A DNA stretch of 64,000 nucleotides from Serratia sp. Ag1. Its GTDB lineage: Bacteria > Pseudomonadota > Gammaproteobacteria > Enterobacterales > Enterobacteriaceae. The stretch lies in contig NZ_JQEI01000016.1 in NCBI RefSeq assembly GCF_000743355.1, positions 62,001 to 126,000 on the forward strand. Direction: 5' to 3'. This document shows positions 62,259-64,000 of this stretch, one piece after another. The notes below the pieces were generated by a model, which searched no databases, had not been told where the DNA came from, and was given only the letters and a program-made list of their open reading frames with translations. Position numbers and translations under genes: made by a program. Positions within the stretch are counted from its first letter, which is position 1. Each line of letters starts with the position of its first letter.

Positions 62259-63176
62259 TTACATCACATTAAAGAGCGAGAGTTGGCTAATCATATTGTA
62301 AGCTTTATTGGTGATCTGCACCGAATTGATATAAAGCTGCAAATTGACACTGGTTGTTGCCCAGTCAGCATCAGCAAGTTCACTCGCCACTTGACTATTG
62401 GCGGAACTCACGTCGGTATGGGCGTTATCCAGCAGGGTTAAACGATTCTGACGTCCACCCAGATCGGTGAATATGGCAGCTACGTTATCTCGCGTATTAT
62501 TGACAGATTCCAGCATCGTGGTGATGTCGCTCTGGTAATCACTAATGGCGGCATTGGGATCTTGCATCTTTTCACTCAGCGCTTTGAGTTGGTTGAGCAT
62601 CTCCAGTTGATCGCCTCCTTGAGAGAAGGCCTGCGCCAAGTGGGTATTTTCGGTTAAATTTACACCATTTGCAACCGTTGTTTCACGCGTACCGTCATTA
62701 CCGGCGTAAATATACTGCTGGCTGGTTTCATCCCATTGAACTGGCTTGGTATCTGTTTTCGTACCAGAGAACAGATAGCTGCCATTCTCATTTTGCGTAT
62801 TCATCACCGCAACCAGCGTTTCCAGCATCGACTCCAACTCTTTGCCGTATCCAGCCATATCTGTCTGGCTGTGCGTATCGTTGGCGGCAGACAGTAACTT
62901 GTCGTTAAGCGCCAAAAGCTGGTTATTGACCGCGCTGACATGTGATTCCTGGATCGCCAACCGGCCACTGACGCTGGTGATATTACTTTGGTACTGCGTA
63001 ATCGCAGACTGCTCGCGGTTGATCTGCACCAGACGGCTGGCTGCAACCGGATCGTCAGAAGGGACATTAACACGCTTCTGAGTGGCCATCTGCTCCATCA
63101 ACTTACTGATACGTGTACCATTCTGGTTCAGTTGTGCGAGCATGGCGTTAGAATTATAAAGACTACTGACACGCAT
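62259..63176 (-). CDS. lfgL: LfgL, hook-filament junction protein (FlgL/HAP3)
   Basis: 305 residues with FlgL hallmarks (MRVSSLYNSNAMLAQLNQNGTRISKLMEQMATQKRVNVPSDDPVAASRLVQINREQ; SYLFSGTKTDTKPV; ELADADWATTSVNLQLYINSVQITNKAYNMISQLSLFN). It joins hook and filament above LfgK. It lies 5 bp before lafW and is separated from lfgK by a repeat copy. Confidence 0.92.
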   Translation of the reverse strand: MRVSSLYNSNAMLAQLNQNGTRISKLMEQMATQKRVNVPSDDPVAASRLVQINREQSAITQYQSNITSVSGRLAIQESHVSAVNNQLLALNDKLLSAANDTHSQTDMAGYGKELESMLETLVAVMNTQNENGSYLFSGTKTDTKPVQWDETSQQYIYAGNDGTRETTVANGVNLTENTHLAQAFSQGGDQLEMLNQLKALSEKMQDPNAAISDYQSDITTMLESVNNTRDNVAAIFTDLGGRQNRLTLLDNAHTDVSSANSQVASELADADWATTSVNLQLYINSVQITNKAYNMISQLSLFNVM

Positions 63177-63194
63177 GAATTATTTCCTCATCGT

Positions 63195-63255
63195 TATACC
63201 CGTCATACTTCGTGTTGCTGGTAGCTTATAAACAACGCGAATTATTCGGGGTGTA
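63195..63255. repeat. Short copy of the palindromic repeat between lfgK and lfgL
   Basis: TATACCCGTCATACTTCGTG ... CGCGAATTATTCGGGGTGTA, both arms kept, interior lost. It lies in the 83-bp spacer inside the presumed lfgK-lfgL-lafW operon. Confidence 0.65.
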
Positions 63256-63259
63256 ACCA

Positions 63260-64000
63260 TCAAAACAGGTTAAGTAAATCACTGAAAATCTGATCGCCTG
63301 TAGCGATCACTTTCAGGTTGGCTTGGTAGGCGTGCATATACACTTGCAGGTTAATGGCCTCTTCGTCGTTATTCACGCCGCTCAGGTTGTCACGCTGAAT
63401 CTGCGCCTGTTGGAAGATGGCGGTAGCCGCTTCCAGTTCAGTCTGGTTTTCACGGCTGGCAATACCGATCCCAGAAATAATCGACGCGGCCCCTTCATTC
63501 AGGCTCATGTCACCCATACCCGATATCGGGCTTTTCTTGTTCTTCAGATCCACCAGCGCCAGCAGATTATCGCCATTGCCTGCCTCACCGGGCTGGCTTG
63601 ACAGCGCCAGCTCTTCCGGCTTGAGGTTGTTGACCTGCAACATACCGCCAGGATTGCTGGGATCGAACACAAACAGAGGTTTGCCTGGGTTACCATTGAG
63701 ATCAAACCCTTGTTCCAGTTGGCTGTTAAACATGTCAGCCAGCGTCTGAGCCATCCCTTGGATCGAGTCCTGCATATTTTTAAGCGGACCGCTTTCATAA
63801 TCGTGCAGCGCCCCTAACTGCCCCCCCATTGAGGGGTTCAGGGAAAATTCACTGTTACCAAACTGCAGATTGATAGACGTGCTGCCGTCGCTGTTTTTAC
63901 CCACCGCCAATTGCCCGGAGGTATTGCCGCTCACCAGCGGTTGCCCGCCTTTCAGGGCTACTGTGTAACGCCCGGCGTGATCTTCACTGATCTTCACGTC
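63260..64000 (-). CDS. lfgK: LfgK, hook-filament junction protein (FlgK/HAP1), C-terminal part
   Basis: The frame is open to the last base, giving 246 residues of the C-terminal half; the N-terminus lies beyond the window. The tail has the FlgK signature (ELEAATAIFQQAQIQRDNLSGVNNDEEAINLQVYMHAYQANLKVIATGDQIFSDLLNLF) and SIQGMAQTLADMFNSQLEQGFDLNG. HAP1 sits at the top of the hook. Its place before lfgL is the normal Flag-2 order. Confidence 0.92.
   Translation of the reverse strand, partial: DVKISEDHAGRYTVALKGGQPLVSGNTSGQLAVGKNSDGSTSINLQFGNSEFSLNPSMGGQLGALHDYESGPLKNMQDSIQGMAQTLADMFNSQLEQGFDLNGNPGKPLFVFDPSNPGGMLQVNNLKPEELALSSQPGEAGNGDNLLALVDLKNKKSPISGMGDMSLNEGAASIISGIGIASRENQTELEAATAIFQQAQIQRDNLSGVNNDEEAINLQVYMHAYQANLKVIATGDQIFSDLLNLF

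Noticed and set aside
468-63255. CRISPR array or direct-repeat array
   Set aside because: The repeated units are dispersed, palindromic and lack regular spacers.

Overview
The window reads as chromosomal DNA of a Serratia-like member of the Enterobacterales. The core gene blocks (darP-pmbA-cybC-rnk, kdsD-kdsC-lptCAB-rpoN-hpf-ptsN-rapZ-ptsO, mlaFEDCB) match E. coli closely in sequence and order. A 127-bp palindromic intergenic element with TATACCC ends, of the kind I associate with Serratia and Yersinia, recurs. Genus is an inference; Serratia is my best guess and the species is open. I saw no rRNA, tRNA, CRISPR array, complete insertion sequence or prophage.

Layout. 1-4560 is core: the end of aaeB, an exported barnase-type RNase with its barstar, darP, pmbA, cybC and rnk with an attenuator-like leader. 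4978-13833 is an accessory catabolic cassette of uncharacterised type: a small PRD protein, an SFCGS protein, DUF4312, two membrane proteins (DUF4311, DUF4310), an amidohydrolase, a PLP ammonia-lyase of the DgaE type, a KDPG-type aldolase, an exported lactonase-like propeller and an MtlR-type activator. 13885-32593 is the whole allantoin/ureidoglycolate/glyoxylate cluster (allH-allG-fdrA, allDCE, ybbY-allB-allW, glxR-hyi-gcl, allR, allA, allS), mirrored but colinear with E. coli and lacking glxK, ybbV and the carbamate kinase gene. 32677-38290 holds a 29-residue membrane protein, an iron-type alcohol dehydrogenase and a LuxR / amine oxidase / cupin / aldehyde dehydrogenase set. 38347-49965 is core: nitrogen PTS and rpoN, LPS transport and Kdo synthesis, yrbG, and the mla phospholipid transport operon. 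50073-64000 is part of a second, lateral-type flagellar system (Flag-2): NlpC/P60 peptidase, stator (lafT, lafU), sigma-28 (lafS), lafF-lafE-lafD-lafC-lafB, two tandem flagellins, a ToxR-like regulator with a FidL-like partner, lafW, lfgL and the end of lfgK. It begins directly after the mla terminator, where E. coli has ibaG-murA.

How the genes work together. The 4978-13833 cassette looks like an uptake and breakdown route for an N-acylated 2-amino sugar acid: import, deacylation, ammonia elimination to a 2-keto-3-deoxy acid, and aldol cleavage. No classical transporter or kinase is present, so the SFCGS/DUF4310-4312 proteins are the candidate uptake, possibly phosphorylating, system. The all cluster recovers nitrogen from allantoin and sends glyoxylate to tartronate semialdehyde; two good AllR operators are visible. 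The Flag-2 block carries a textbook sigma-54 promoter before lafB, as expected of LafK-controlled lateral flagella, and rpoN itself lies about 15 kb away.

The strongest candidates for undescribed biology are the 4978-13833 cassette, the PTS-like reading of its transporter, the barnase-barstar pair, the 29-residue protein next to the alcohol dehydrogenase, and the ToxR/FidL-like pair inside Flag-2.
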